This document shows positions 38,863 through 49,367 of a stretch of 64,000 bases of DNA, in pieces. Each line of letters begins with the position of its first letter. Position 1 is the stretch's first letter. The position numbers and the translations under genes were made by a program. The notes under the pieces were generated by a model. It was not told where the DNA came from. It ran no database searches and was given only the letters and a program-made list of their open reading frames with translations. Source of the DNA: Eutypella sp. D-1 (Eukaryota; Ascomycota; Sordariomycetes; Xylariales; Diatrypaceae). The stretch spans positions 868,001-932,000 of the forward strand of contig JAJTTP010000008.1 in NCBI GenBank assembly GCA_023313575.1, written 5' to 3'.

Positions 38863-39959
38863 GTGTTTGGACTCGGCGGGGGCTGGTTTCCGGTGTAGCC
38901 GAGGCGGCTAAAATGGGACGCGGGCGATACGATGTGGGGACGCGTTGGTGGTTCAATGGCGGTGTTTTGGCATATCAATTATATGGTTCGCGCACGACTC
39001 CACAGGCATGGAGTTATAATTCCACCACTATTTCTTAGGCGGCGGACTCATTTAGGGGAGGGGAAAGGAGTCTACAGGCGGGTTTCTTTCTTTTATCTCA
39101 TTCTCGGTTGGCTGGCTGGCTTAGCGATGCGACATACCCCCCCTACTAAACTTCATGCTTTGGTCCGGTTCTATTTGCTTGGACATGCATTTCTCTCTTG
39201 CATCAGCGGGTTTTTGGTTCGGAGGCTGGCAAGGCGTGAGGGCGTTTAGGGCGGTTCGCTCTCTGCAACGGCCTGCCTACTTTGTTCTGTCTTAACGCTC
39301 TCTTGGTTTTGGTTTTTTTTCTGTTCTGTATCGCGAATTGTTTCGATACAGTATGTGTGTGTATATCTTTTTTCACGGTGGTTTGGCCGGACGTACGTTC
39401 CAGGCCGGGGCGTTGCGGCGCCTGAAATTACCCTCGCTTGTTTTGCATCACCGTTGATAATATCAAAATTCTCTAATCTGCATTCGTCGCTCTGCCCTTG
39501 CACGTATGTGAACGCCAAAACATTGCTGTGTGGCTCATGATCCCTTGTCTAGCTCTTTCTTTTTCTTCCAGGGAACGATATGTCGGCTGTGTAGATACCG
39601 ATATCAGAACTCCGCATATCGTTGGGTGCGGAACTCCGCATGATGTTAGGCTTGAAACTCCGCTTGTCGAGACGTCGGAAGTCCGCATTTCACGAGTAGG
39701 CAAGCCACCACAGCTCGGCATCGGACGATTACTACGCTAACCCTAGATAAGATCGAACAGGCCAGCCACGCGTGAGGCCTTGTATGCGAAGGAGGAACTT
39801 GCCATATTATAGGTGACTAAGAAACACGGCTTGCCGAATATGTAGGTGAAGCGAAATACGACCACTCTTGTGGTTAGAATATGGTCAAGGGTATATCGCG
39901 CGTGGTGTGTGGCCCAAGAGGTCATAGGCACCAGACCGTGCCAGAAGCCATAATGGTGT
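38863..39959. other. intergenic region with 24-bp period repeat
   Basis: No intact gene is seen. Four degenerate copies of GAACTCCGCAT lie at about 39607, 39631, 39654 and 39678, spaced 23-24 bases apart. The downstream part merges into the decayed monooxygenase described next. Confidence 0.45.
39607..39688. repeat. four tandem degenerate copies of a ~24-bp unit
   Basis: The core GAACTCCGCAT is exact at 39607-39617 and 39631-39641. It is altered to AAACTCCGCTT at 39655-39665 and to GAAGTCCGCAT at 39678-39688. The 24-bp period is a multiple of three, so it could be the relic of a coding minisatellite or a cluster of binding sites. Confidence 0.5.
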
Positions 39960-41000
39960 TGGTTTCCCTGCCGGATAAATAGAACCCGCCCTGGTGTATT
40001 GTCAACCGGTGCTCGCGCCGAGAAATACAACCGTTAGGGTAGAGTCATAAACGCCGTCGGGGTGCACAGTCCGACCCGGGCCGCTATGCGGAAACTCGCC
40101 CTTCAGAAGTCGCCCATTAGGCAAGGGCCAAAAGCTCTTCCTGACGATGTACCGGTGCATGTTCGAAACGATGCCGCTAATGCCCGGCCTCGAAATGGGC
40201 GAGGCCTGGGGGTGCCACGGCCCCAAATCCTCGACAATGGCATTCGAAAGTAAGGATGGGGGGTGGTTCTTCGTCTACGAGCAGACGGAGAAGGCGACGC
40301 GGGAACATCACCGGTATACGCAGAAGGACAAGGACGAATATGCTAAACGGTTAAGGGGATCCCCTGATAACCAGCAGCGTTACGTTCAAGGACGTATATA
40401 GAATAGCTACGGAGGACCTTCAGGAAGACCTCTTGAAAGTCTTCAGCCACGGCCGCGTTTGCGTCGTGGGCGATGCGCTTTGCAAGGACATCCCTAACAT
40501 GGGCAACGGCTACAATGGCGGCACACAGAACCTGGTCGCGGCTGTTTCGGGCCTGTACCGGATGCTCAAAGACCACTCGACAGACAAGCCCGTCGAGACC
40601 GAGTTCGTCTAGGACGTCCTGACGGAGCACCAGAAACAGCTCGAGGAAGACCTCAGAGCGTATTAGCAGATGTCGTACTCGGGCGGGTACCCGGATGCAA
40701 GCCGGTTACAGCTGCCTGTACTGGATGTTCGGAAGATAGATTGTTCCGGCGTTCGACCTAAACAGACCACTATTCATGCTGTCGCTTGGGGACCTACCGT
40801 TCTTGCCAGAGAAGCATCTCCTCCACGGCAGGATCCCCTAGAAACACTACCCGGACGACGCGGTGGAGCCGCCGAGGAAGAACGAGTACAGCTGGATGAG
40901 CAGGGTGGACTGGAGGCCCGTTGGCTATCCTTGCCCTCATAATCATATCACCCTTGTTGGTCGCTTTGCTGGGGCAGTACGCATTCGCTCTGCGTCGTAG
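39960..41000 (+). pseudogene. decayed FAD-dependent monooxygenase
   Basis: Pieces in different frames read as a PHBH-fold flavin monooxygenase. First comes SPTRAAMRKLA and KALPDDVPVH near 40060-40155. A frame change leads to EAWGCHGPKSSTMAFESKDG, then GWFFVYEQTEKATREHHRYT at 40200-40330. A further shift leads to VTFKDVYRIATEDLQEDLL, then GRVCVVGDALCKDIPNMGNG, the second FAD-binding GD motif. After another shift comes IVPAFDLNRPLFMLSLGDLP near 40740-40800. At least three frameshifts and in-frame TAG codons at 40610, 40664, 40737 and 40840 break it. The usual His after GDA is Cys here. The stops look like TGG-to-TAG and CAG-to-TAG changes, which fit CpA-to-TpA mutation of the RIP type. No intact N-terminal GxGxxG nucleotide site is visible. 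Enzymes of this group commonly act in secondary metabolism. The 5' limit is approximate. Confidence 0.78.
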
Positions 41001-41935
41001 TCGGGACAGACTTGTCATGGGATTGTTCCATCTGGCAAAGGGGAACACCATGGCTCATTGAAAAGATCCTTTCCAATACTTTAGCATTTTTATTTTCTGT
41101 AGGGCAATTGGGTGTTTTAGGCGCATGCTATTACTTTCTGTTGATTCCCGTTGGTGAACCATGGAAAGAATACCCATAAGTGTGCAGAGTATTGTTTGCA
41201 CTGATTGTTCGTGTGTGAAACTTCCCCCGATCACATATTTGTAGGTCTACTCTGACTTTGACAATCCGTCTGGTTATGCCGAGATCAGTCGATGATATAT
41301 ATTATTTGTGATTTTTCATACCGTCCTGTTGATATCCAGTGTGCACAGTAAACTATCGTCGGGTCCGTTATGAATTAGATCTTAAAAGCACCAGCTTCCA
41401 TGTTATGTTTACCAACAGTAAACCCCTATTGCCAAATTAGGTATATTTCCGATAGGAAATCAGTGAACTACAGGTACGGCCAAGGCAAAAATCAGCCAAT
41501 CGTATGAAAGAAAATTCCCTGATTCCCTCCGGTGCAACTCGAATCCATCTTCTTATTGTACTGCATAGTCTATTGGTTTTGTTGGATATCAATAACTCAG
41601 GCCCGAGACCTGCAGAAGTGGTCTTGGGCTCTCACGGTTTGTGTGCGCCGTGGCTCCAGGAATAATTCCCCATTGGACCGGCGGGTCTACAGACGTACAA
41701 TGGCTGACATCGTACGTTCCCGTGTCGGAGGCCAAACCAAGGGGGGGAAAGGGGGGGCTGAGGGGGTTTTCCGGCACGAAATGCTCGGCGAATATAAGCG
41801 GCTGAACAAGAACAAAAGCTCCCGCCCGTAAAAAGAAATTTCCGAAAACAGCAGCAAACGCTTCAACGAGCAGTCTAATATGCGGAGGGCGCCAACCCAG
41901 AATAAGACTAAAGAAAATCTCGAGCTATATCCAGC
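41001..41935. other. intergenic region with G-rich tract upstream of small membrane gene
   Basis: No gene is supported. Runs of G at 41741-41747, 41751-41757 and 41762-41766 could form a G-quadruplex and lie about 170 bases before the start of the next gene, in its likely promoter or leader. Confidence 0.45.
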
Positions 41936-42450
41936 ATGTCCACCCTAGGACGTCTCCTACTCACAATTGATAGCCTGGGCCTGCTGTTCGGCGCCATCAT
42001 AGCAGACTACGGGCCGACGCATATGTTCAACCCGCGCTGGCCGCCGCACGCCAAGTAAGTCATTTCCGCCAGAGTAATGAGATGGGGGGTTGGGGGTTTG
42101 GGGAGAAGCGAAGGACGTGCTTCATAGACCTAAAGCACGAACTGACTCACTTCGTCGCCGTCACCCCCAAAAGGTTCCACAATGGGCAGACGATAAACCT
42201 ATCGATACTTCTCGGCGCTGCGACACTATTCTACGCGTGGCGGCCGACGTCGACACCGCGGCTGCGGCGGGAGTTCGCCGGGGTCGCCGCCTTCGTCGGC
42301 TCGATCTACTGGGCCGCTGGCCTCGCCGCGATCCTCTACCCGGGCACCATGGGCCTCGACCCGGAGTTCGGTGGCCCGGGCTTCCCGCAGGCTCCGCTGT
42401 TCCTCGGTTTCCTGGCCTGCGCGCTCGTCGGGAGTTATCTCCATGCTTGA
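41936..42450 (+). CDS. small four-helix membrane protein, function unknown
   Basis: Two exons, 41936-42054 and 42174-42450, join in phase to give about 131 residues. The intron falls inside the motif PRWPPHAKFHNGQT, and the splice restores it exactly, which supports the model. Four hydrophobic segments are visible: LLLTIDSLGLLFGAIIADY, INLSILLGAATLFYAW, VAAFVGSIYWAAGLAAILY and APLFLGFLACALVGSYL. The motif THMFNPRWPPHAKFHNGQ resembles that of a family of uncharacterised small fungal membrane proteins (possibly DUF6640; not verified). No enzymatic residues can be assigned. It lies between the dead monooxygenase and a convergent Zn2Cys6 regulator, which suggests but does not prove a link with secondary metabolism. 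Confidence 0.82.
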
Positions 42451-42780
42451 ATTTTGGGTGGTGTACCGGCGCTCGGTATGGATAAGGCGGAGAAGGCAGA
42501 GCTGCCTCTGTTAGCATTCACGTTCAGAAGCACTGCCACCTTCACCGTATTCGTTTATCCATGGCAAGTTGATAAATCTGAGTTTTATAAGACAGTTTAC
42601 ATAATTCCACATATTCGATGCACTCTCCGCTCAGGTGAATCCACTACGTAGCTGCACCATCACGGACATCTCTCCCGGAATCGCTATGTCGAGAACTTTC
42701 AACCCCAACTTCCATTGTCTCCAGATATATCACACGCACACTCATTCCCGCATCCTGGACAGATGGACTGACTCTTCGGC

Positions 42781-44380
42781 TCACACCATTGTCGTGGCCA
42801 GCGATAGGAGGAGGCCCAACTGGTCACAGTCCGCGTACCACTCGGCGAGCTGGCGACCGAGCGGCGAGTCGCGGGGCTGTCGGCGCGCCTCGACCAGATC
42901 CTCAAAAGTGCGCAGCGAGCGGCGGTGGCCGGCACCCCTCCGTCTCCTCCTGTAGACATCGCGCACCGCCGCCCACTCAACCCGGTCGCGCGCGTGCCAG
43001 AGCGCTGCCGGGGCCGGCAGCGGCATCGTGCGGTAGCCCCTGACGACGGGACACAGGACGCCGAACTTCAGGTCCGCGACCCGGCTGAGGAGGAACCAGG
43101 CGAACGCGGTCCTGTGCAGGTTGGGTTCATGTTAGAGGATCGTGGTTGTCAAGTAGTCAATCGCCTGGGGGTGGGTGATAGAGCTAAGATAGATAGATAG
43201 ATAGAAAGATACCTTCGGTGAGACTCCGCGTAGACCCAGTCCTCCCATGTCTCGCAAGGGTCGTCGATCCCGTCGACTTGAAACATGGAGTTGTTGTCAA
43301 GAAGCACGAATTTCTTGCAGTACAACTATCGCAGGCACCATATCAGCGAGCGATATACACATATATACATAATCTACCTTCCCATACGAAAGGGTCGAGT
43401 GAGCGGGTTTCTATTCGGTCTCACTGTGCATACCTCGTAAGTCATCAGCATCTGGAGACGAACCTCCGGGATTCCGAGCGCCGAGACGTTGTCCAGCATG
43501 CAGACGATCATGTATATGATCTGGGCCTGCTTACCGAGCAGGAGCTCCGTCCTAGAGGACCTTTCCATGTCGCGCATGAAGCGCCGGTTCTGGTCGTCGA
43601 CGGCAGGCCAGAGCGCGTCCTTGCGCCGGCAGGGCTCGCCGTCCAGGTAGAGCTGCGCGATAGTCAGGCAGCTGGTCAACGGATCGTCGAAGGGCCTTGA
43701 CTCCGGCGGCCCCGCTCTTCCTCTGCGGCAGGAGCCGTGGATGAACCACGGCGGCGCCTCCGGCCTCGTCATCATGCGCGGAAGACCCCGCATCGCCTCC
43801 AGAAGGAACGTCGCGCTGTGCTGGGCCACGGGATCGGCGTATACGTCGGTGACGCGCCGCGGTGCCCAGACGTCCAGGTGCAGTGTAGCGGAGGTGCCGA
43901 AGCTGGAAGCTAGGAAATCTAGTCTCTGCGACCCATATTCCATCACGGCGACCGCGTTCCCGACACCTTCGCTCTCGCTCCCGGGCCTGCCACCATGAGC
44001 CGCAGAGCCCTGTTGAATGTCCGGCGCGGGTGTCTCTACGGCCTCCCCCAATACGGGAAGCGGCGGTTTCTCGTAGACACACTCCAGGCCCCGGGCCCGA
44101 CAGCGCGAGCACTCGGGCTCGAAGCTGCACCGGGCCTTGGCGCCATGGCAGGCTCTGCAAGAGCGCTTGCGCTTCCGGGGCTTATCCCGAGTCCGCCGGC
44201 AGTAGGCGACGTGTCGGGTATATGCCGATTCTACAACGTTGGCGATTTAGCGTGGATGTTTGAGGCTTGCGTTTAACAAAGCATATCTAAAATGTCTGGG
44301 AGGATCTAACCTGTGCCAACGGGCTTATTGCATACGGGACAAAAGCGCAGACCATTCGATATCACCTGATGCTCTGGCAT
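42781..44380 (-). CDS. C2HC + Zn2Cys6 transcription factor
   Basis: Four exons on the minus strand: 44311-44380, 43434-44230, 43213-43325 and 42781-43111; phases agree and give about 436 residues. The first intron lies inside a C2H2-like finger. After splicing it reads C14-x2-C17-x12-H30-x3-C34. It is followed by a basic linker (RDKPRKRKRS) and a complete Zn2Cys6 cluster C48-x2-C51-x6-C58-x5-C64-x2-C67-x6-C74. This tandem layout is known in a class of ascomycete-specific regulators, often placed with secondary-metabolism genes. The rest contains a helical region typical of fungal-specific TF middle domains (for example LTSCLTIAQLYLDGEP, QAQIIYMIVCMLDN, TAFAWFLLSRVADLKFGVLC). It should bind DNA in the nucleus; targets are unknown. 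It converges on the small membrane-protein gene with a 330-base gap. Confidence 0.88.
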
Positions 44381-45304
44381 GGCTACGGAGGTTATAGCTG
44401 TGCGTAAAGTTTTCCGGGTCTGGTTCGATACATCGACTCGGACAATGATACATCGGGAGGATGAAGCCCTTCAAGGAGATTCAGATACATGATATTGGAC
44501 ACAGTGTACAATTGCTTAGGGAGATATATTGTATTGTACATCGGATGTAAGCCTTAGCAAATCTCTTAGGGAACTACCAGGTTGAGCTGCTTACTAAATG
44601 ACAAGAAGTCGTCGTGCACTTTGGTTATGTGCGAACCGGACTTAAGCTGGAGATAAGATCAGACATCTGACGCCCAATAGTCAGGGGTAAAGGGGTAGTA
44701 CTATGTAGGTAGCTGCGAAATACTGGATGTAGTATATTAGGTCGCCTCGGGACATCCCTCCCAAAAGCAACCTTGGAGCCTGGAAGGGTCCCAACTTGGA
44801 AAATATCAAGCTGCAGGTACTTCAACAACAGAGATCCATGGATGTAATCAGGAGGTCATTGATTGGTGAATGGGTTCAGCTTTTCTAAGTTCATTCAACC
44901 TTTGAGAAAGTTCATCAATCCAGTGGCATACCCATTGGTTACATACTTTCCCGTACCTATTAAGCTTTATCAAAATGTACATGTCATGTATTTCGACCAT
45001 GCCCGATATACTATGTCCATATTCCAGAAGCCGCGGCAGTCGCCCTCAAGCGTTGTGGGGAAGGGAAGCAAGTCAGCTGGCGAGCTGGGTCGGTCAACGT
45101 CTCTCTTTCCGATTTGCTCCAAATCTCAAACAACTGTCAGGCCAGCCCAGCGAGTCTAGCCCTAGAGAGCGCTAGATGGGGCTTAGCGCGGGGAAAGACT
45201 GTAACCCCCCGGAATCCCGAGAGCGGCCGTGTCCATAGGCTTATAGGTAGGGGTACCTACAGAAGCTGTAGCTAGCGAGCCCTACCTAGCTGTCCCTAGG
45301 TAGG

Positions 45305-45327
45305 TACCTAAGTAATCTACTTAGGTA
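45305..45327. repeat. 10-bp inverted repeat, 3-base spacer
   Basis: TACCTAAGTA, spacer ATC, then TACTTAGGTA, an exact complement. It belongs to the CTAG/CCTAGG-rich palindromes of this window and lies about 160 bases before the HEM13 start. Confidence 0.55.
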
Positions 45328-45340
45328 TCCAGTACTATGG

Positions 45341-45345
45341 ATTGG
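45341..45345 (-). promoter_or_regulatory. possible CCAAT box upstream of HEM13
   Basis: ATTGG (CCAAT on the minus strand) lies about 144 bases before the HEM13 ATG. CCAAT boxes bind the HAP/CBC complex, which controls haem and respiratory genes in fungi. The pentamer is short and can occur by chance, so the call rests on position and pathway. Confidence 0.3.
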
Positions 45346-45488
45346 CTGCGCTGTGGATCGAATGTTTAAACTCCTCACATCTTACGACCTGGAGTTCCAA
45401 CCTGACCCCCCTCGTACGAGATTCGTCAATTGTTCAATTGGAACCAAACTTTACGCCCAAGGAGAACCGGAAATTCCAATATCGAAAA

Positions 45489-46798
45489 ATGTCTAGACGG
45501 CGGTTGGCTCAATTGGCCTGGCTACGGCCCCAAATACAATATAATAATACACGGTTCGCCCGACGACAATTCTCATCCGGTACACGCAGCTCAACAACAG
45601 CATCAGCAGCAGGCTCTTCTGGTTCTTCTAGCTCTATAAAATCTAGGATACTCACGATAGCACTTGTTGGAACAATGACGGCGGCCACGGCGGGAGCTAC
45701 AGTATATAAGATGGTGAGTACTTTGCATTATACCTACCTGGTTACTTGGTGACTGACCCACCTTCCCCTCCCCCCCCTCAGGCCAACATGCCAGCCATCA
45801 AACTCGAACCCCGGTCCCTGGCCGAACTCGATGAACGGACGAAGCGCGAACAGGGGATAGACGACAACTCCCCGATGCGCCTACGCATGGAGAAGTTCAT
45901 CCGGGAGCAGCAGGAGGCCATCGTGTTCGCTCTCGAGCAGGTTGACGGCAAACGCTTCCAGCGCGATACCTGGGAGCGGCCCAATGGCGGCGGCGGCCTG
46001 TCGTGCGTGCTGCAGGAGGGCAACGTCTTCGAGAAGGCCGGCGTCAACATCAGCGTCGTCTACGGCACCCTGCCCCGCGGCGCCATCGACAAGATGCGCG
46101 TGAACCACCGCACCATGGCCGCCGAGGACAAGCTCGACTTCTACGCCCTCGGTCTCAGTCTCGTCCTGCACCCCAGCAACCCCATGGCCCCTACCGTCCA
46201 CCTCAACTACCGCTACTTCGAGACCATGCGTCCCGACGGCACCTCCCAGGCCTGGTGGTTCGGCGGCGGCAGCGACCTGACCCCGAGCTACCTCTTCGAC
46301 GAGGACGCCGTGCACTTCCACCGCACGCTCAAGGAGGCCTGCGATAAGCACGACAAGGCCTACTACCCGCGGTTCAAGCGGTGGTGCGACGAGTATTTCA
46401 ACAACAAGCACCGCGGGGAGGCGCGGGGCGTGGGCGGGATCTTCTTCGACGACCTCGACGCCTCCGAGTCCGACGCCGAGAACACCTTCGCCTTCGTCCA
46501 GGACTGCCTGCGCGGCTTCCTGCCCTCCTACCTGCCCATCGTCGAGCGCCGCAAGGACATGCCCTTCTCCGAGAAGGAGAAGGAGTGGCAGCAGGTCCGC
46601 CGCGGCCGCTACGTCGAGTTCAATCTCGTCCACGACCGCGGCACCGCCTTCGGCCTCAACGTCCCCGGCTCCCGCGTCGAGAGCATCCTCATGAGCCTGC
46701 CCCTCACCGCCCAGTGGCGCTACATGTACGAGCCCGAGCCCAAGAGCCGCGAGCAGCGCCTGCTCGACGTCCTGCGGAATCCCAAGGAGTGGGTGTAA
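45489..46798 (+). CDS. HEM13: coproporphyrinogen III oxidase (haem synthesis)
   Basis: Two exons, 45489-45713 (75 codons) and 45782-46798, join in phase 0 to give about 413 residues. The enzyme decarboxylates coproporphyrinogen III to protoporphyrinogen IX using oxygen. The catalytic core is nearly the whole second exon: [78 protein letters not shown] and [16 protein letters not shown] are all family signatures. Exon 1 encodes an Arg/Ser/Thr-rich segment without acidic residues, followed by a hydrophobic stretch [20 protein letters not shown]. This looks like a mitochondrial presequence with a membrane anchor. Yeast Hem13 lacks such an extension and is cytosolic. An internal ATG at 45788, just inside exon 2, would give a core-only protein. 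Neighbours are unrelated. Confidence 0.96.
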
Positions 46799-47591
46799 AC
46801 CAAAAGAGTCGGGGGGTTCGTTGAGGTTAGGATTAAAAGGGAAGGAGAAAAAGAAAACTTGGAAAGCGGTCTACATATGAGCGCTATGCTATCTATGCTA
46901 CGTAATGTCGTGTATGATTTTTTTGAGGGAGACGGCGTTTAGGGGGGTAGTACATATAATTTGCCTGGTTAGAGGTAGACTATTGTATATATGGCATTGG
47001 ACATATGAACGAATCAAAAAAAGATTTGCACAAAGAAAACCTACTATGTAACCTTCAACTATCCCGATTATTATTGTGAAAAACAGTGCAGCAAGTGAAT
47101 CTGTCTATAATTTGGGGGCAAGTCTCTCTCTCTCGCTCGTCAGCCTCGACTGTCTCTACCTCTGGTCGATGCGTGATCACTCCGTTTTCCAGAGAAAAAA
47201 AAGACCGGAGCAAACCAAGCTTGTCTCCGACTTCGAGATTCTCCGACCCCGTCGGTGGTCTCCGGTCCTTCGCTAGCCTCCCATAATGATATATATCTTA
47301 CTGTACCTTAACGATTACATACATATATACACTACACCTGATTAGTCCACCCGGGCCGACGAATTCGGCGCAGTGGACCTCACGCGAGAGAAAAACCCAC
47401 CCAACGCACCCACTTGCCTACCAAGGAGGTAGTTAGTCTAATCTCCGGGAGACAGCAAGAAGAGAAAAAAAATCTTTTCACGCGACCCATTGCACGCCGG
47501 TCCGGTCAGTAAAAGTAATACAGGGCACAATAAGCGGACAAACAATTCAACGGTTCCTCATCCTCATCCCGGATTAAGGATCATTCAGGGG
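46799..47591. other. intergenic region before tRNA-Ala
   Basis: Contains the probable 3' untranslated region of HEM13. I see no coding gene and no further RNA gene. Confidence 0.45.
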
Positions 47592-47678
47592 GGGCTCGTG
47601 GTTTAGTGGTATAATTCTCCCTTAGCATCTTTGAAAAGAAATTGGGAGCGGTCCTGGGTTCGATTCCCAGCGAGTCCA
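47592..47678 (+). tRNA. tRNA-Ala (anticodon AGC) with 15-nt intron
   Basis: GGGCTCG pairs with CGAGTCC (47671-47677) as the acceptor stem, including the G3-U70 wobble pair that identifies alanine tRNAs; the discriminator base is A at 47678. The anticodon stem CTCCC (47617-47621) pairs with GGGAG (47644-47648). The loop carries anticodon AGC at 47624-47626, and the intron 47628-47642 sits after position 37 as is usual. The T arm CTGGG-TTCGATT-CCCAG is perfect and contains the B box. A T6 run at 47681-47686 is the Pol III terminator. Confidence 0.9.
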
Positions 47679-48639
47679 CATTTTTTGTTCTTTTTGGCAG
47701 TCGTGGTGACTGGCTGGCTGCCTTCTCATCTCCTTTTCTTCTTCTTTTTTTGCATGGCATGGCAAGGCTTTATTTAACCTGACTTATGATTATATACGTG
47801 TATGCGGTTATAATGGGCAGCTATAGTAATTAAGTATTGTTATAGCTTGGTTCGTGTCATATGTGTGCTCTTGTCTGTTGATATCCGCTGCGCCGGTGGT
47901 TGCAATAGTTGGTGGTGTGGCTAAAAGAAGGAAGGTCCTTAGAAATTCTCATGTCGTCGTACCCCTTTAAGCTTATTTGTGCCGGCGAAGGCCTTTTCAG
48001 AGTTAATATCCCGAAAAGGATATGCTCCTGAGTACTGATTGGTTCGACCTCTGTGCCCTTTGTTATTTAGCAACTACATGTCTCAACCACTTAAGCACAG
48101 GTTTGTCTATAGTGATAGAAGTTTTTCCATGCAAAATATTGGTTTGAGAGAAGTGTTTTGTATAAAGAAAGGATGCTGATGTTTTTTCTAGCTTGAAAAG
48201 TCCGAAATGGGATCGGTTGCGACTGTACTCAATTACCTATTGCGAAAACTATCTGCGTGGTCATATACCCATCTACTTATACGTTACTGTGCATCGGCTT
48301 CTTTAGACTATAACATGGCGGGATACACACATGCGATGTTGCAGTGGAATCTTGCAGTTTCGGCATGTAGACAGCCTTGCGCCATGTGATAACCCGGTGC
48401 TACCAAGGACCCGAGTCCCGGCCTACCCACCGTAGTCGTACACCCTTTGAAGAGAGAAAAACTTTTTGCAGGTGCAAGTGTTAAAAGGTGCTAGCTACTT
48501 AGGCTGCCTAGTCCTAGCCTATCATACGAAGTGGGACAGTGCTACCCCGCTCCCTCCCCCCCGCCGTCCTTTCCAAAGTATATGACTCCCAACAAGAGTC
48601 CTGGCTTCCAACCAACAGCAAGCCTGTGTTTAAACACAG
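47679..48639. other. intergenic region between the two tRNA genes
   Basis: No coding gene is supported; only short frames without motifs. It ends in a perfect 18-bp palindrome that runs into the first base of tRNA-Lys. Confidence 0.45.
47681..47686 (+). terminator. Pol III terminator of tRNA-Ala
   Basis: Six T three bases after the discriminator base of the tRNA, the standard RNA polymerase III stop. Confidence 0.75.
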
Positions 48640-48640
48640 G
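48623..48640. repeat. 18-bp perfect palindrome abutting tRNA-Lys
   Basis: CCTGTGTTT is followed directly by its complement AAACACAGG; the last G is also the first base of the mature tRNA. The central TTTAAA is AT-rich, as is common just upstream of Pol III genes. Confidence 0.6.
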
Positions 48641-48732
48641 CCCGGCTAGCTCAATCGGTAGAGCGTGAGACTCTTACGATATTCATAGGAGTACAAATCT
48701 CAAGGTTGCGAGTTCGAGCCTCGCGTCGGGCT
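48640..48732 (+). tRNA. tRNA-Lys (anticodon CTT) with 20-nt intron
   Basis: GCCCGGC pairs with GTCGGGC (48725-48731) as the acceptor stem. The D arm is the usual AGCTCAATCGGTAGAGC. The anticodon stem TGAGA (48666-48670) pairs with TCTCA (48698-48702), the anticodon is CTT at 48673-48675, and the intron spans 48677-48696 after position 37. The T arm TGCGAG-TTCGAGC-CTCGCG contains the B box. A T7 run at 48775-48781 is the nearest Pol III stop, about 43 bases downstream. Confidence 0.92.
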
Positions 48733-49367
48733 CAAATCCCGATGCGCCTCTTCAAGAGGCATGTCGACCACCTATTTTTTTACTTTTTATTGCTTTTTCT
48801 CCCTTTACCCCTCTTGTTTTGTTGAGGGCTTGGGCGGGCGGACGTTCTGGCATAACTTTGTTGTTTTATTTTGCTTTGTTTGCTTTTTGGCTATTTGGCT
48901 ATGATGAGAAGAGATGATAGATAGATACGATTATGTTTTATCTATGTGTGTATGTGTGTGCGTGTGTATTTTTTTTCTTGCCGCCAATGCATATTACATA
49001 TGCCCATCCTACTACCTACCGTTTACATATGAAACATAGGAATGCGGGCCATTCACAAGTCCCATAAGGAATTAAACATTTCACTCACTCGGCTGGGCTC
49101 ATGAGTATATAGATCATGTGGCTGCAGTCATTAAGATATCGTCTATTTGACTGCATGTAGTGCTAGAGAAAAAACCGAAACGCCCACCTATATGTGTAGA
49201 TGAGAACCGCGTTTGTCCGTCGTCCGTGGTATCCTCGTTTGAAATAACAAAATACTGATACATGATAATGCCAACCAACTCCCTTCCTTCCTATGAAAGT
49301 AAACGGCGGCAAGGACCACCACCACCACCACCATCACCAGCACACCCACGCGCACGAACGAGAACCC
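48733..49367. other. intergenic region after tRNA-Lys
   Basis: A short hairpin (GCCTCTT at 48746-48752 and AAGAGGC at 48754-48760) and a T7 run at 48775-48781 follow the tRNA and probably define its 3' trailer. The rest holds TG/TGTG microsatellite sequence near 48945-48970 and, at the end, the 3' region of the minus-strand ABC transporter gene. Confidence 0.5.

Larger units (their letters stand above)
44381..45488. other. divergent promoter region between the regulator and HEM13
   Basis: No coding gene is supported. The two flanking genes are divergent, so this 1.1-kb stretch contains both promoters. It holds an inverted repeat of 10-base arms at 45305-45327 and an ATTGG box (inverted CCAAT) at 45341-45345. 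Confidence 0.5.

Noticed and set aside
45881..46633. 250-codon antisense open frame over HEM13
   Set aside because: Leu/Val/Glu-rich antisense reading of a strongly GC3-biased gene; no motifs of its own.
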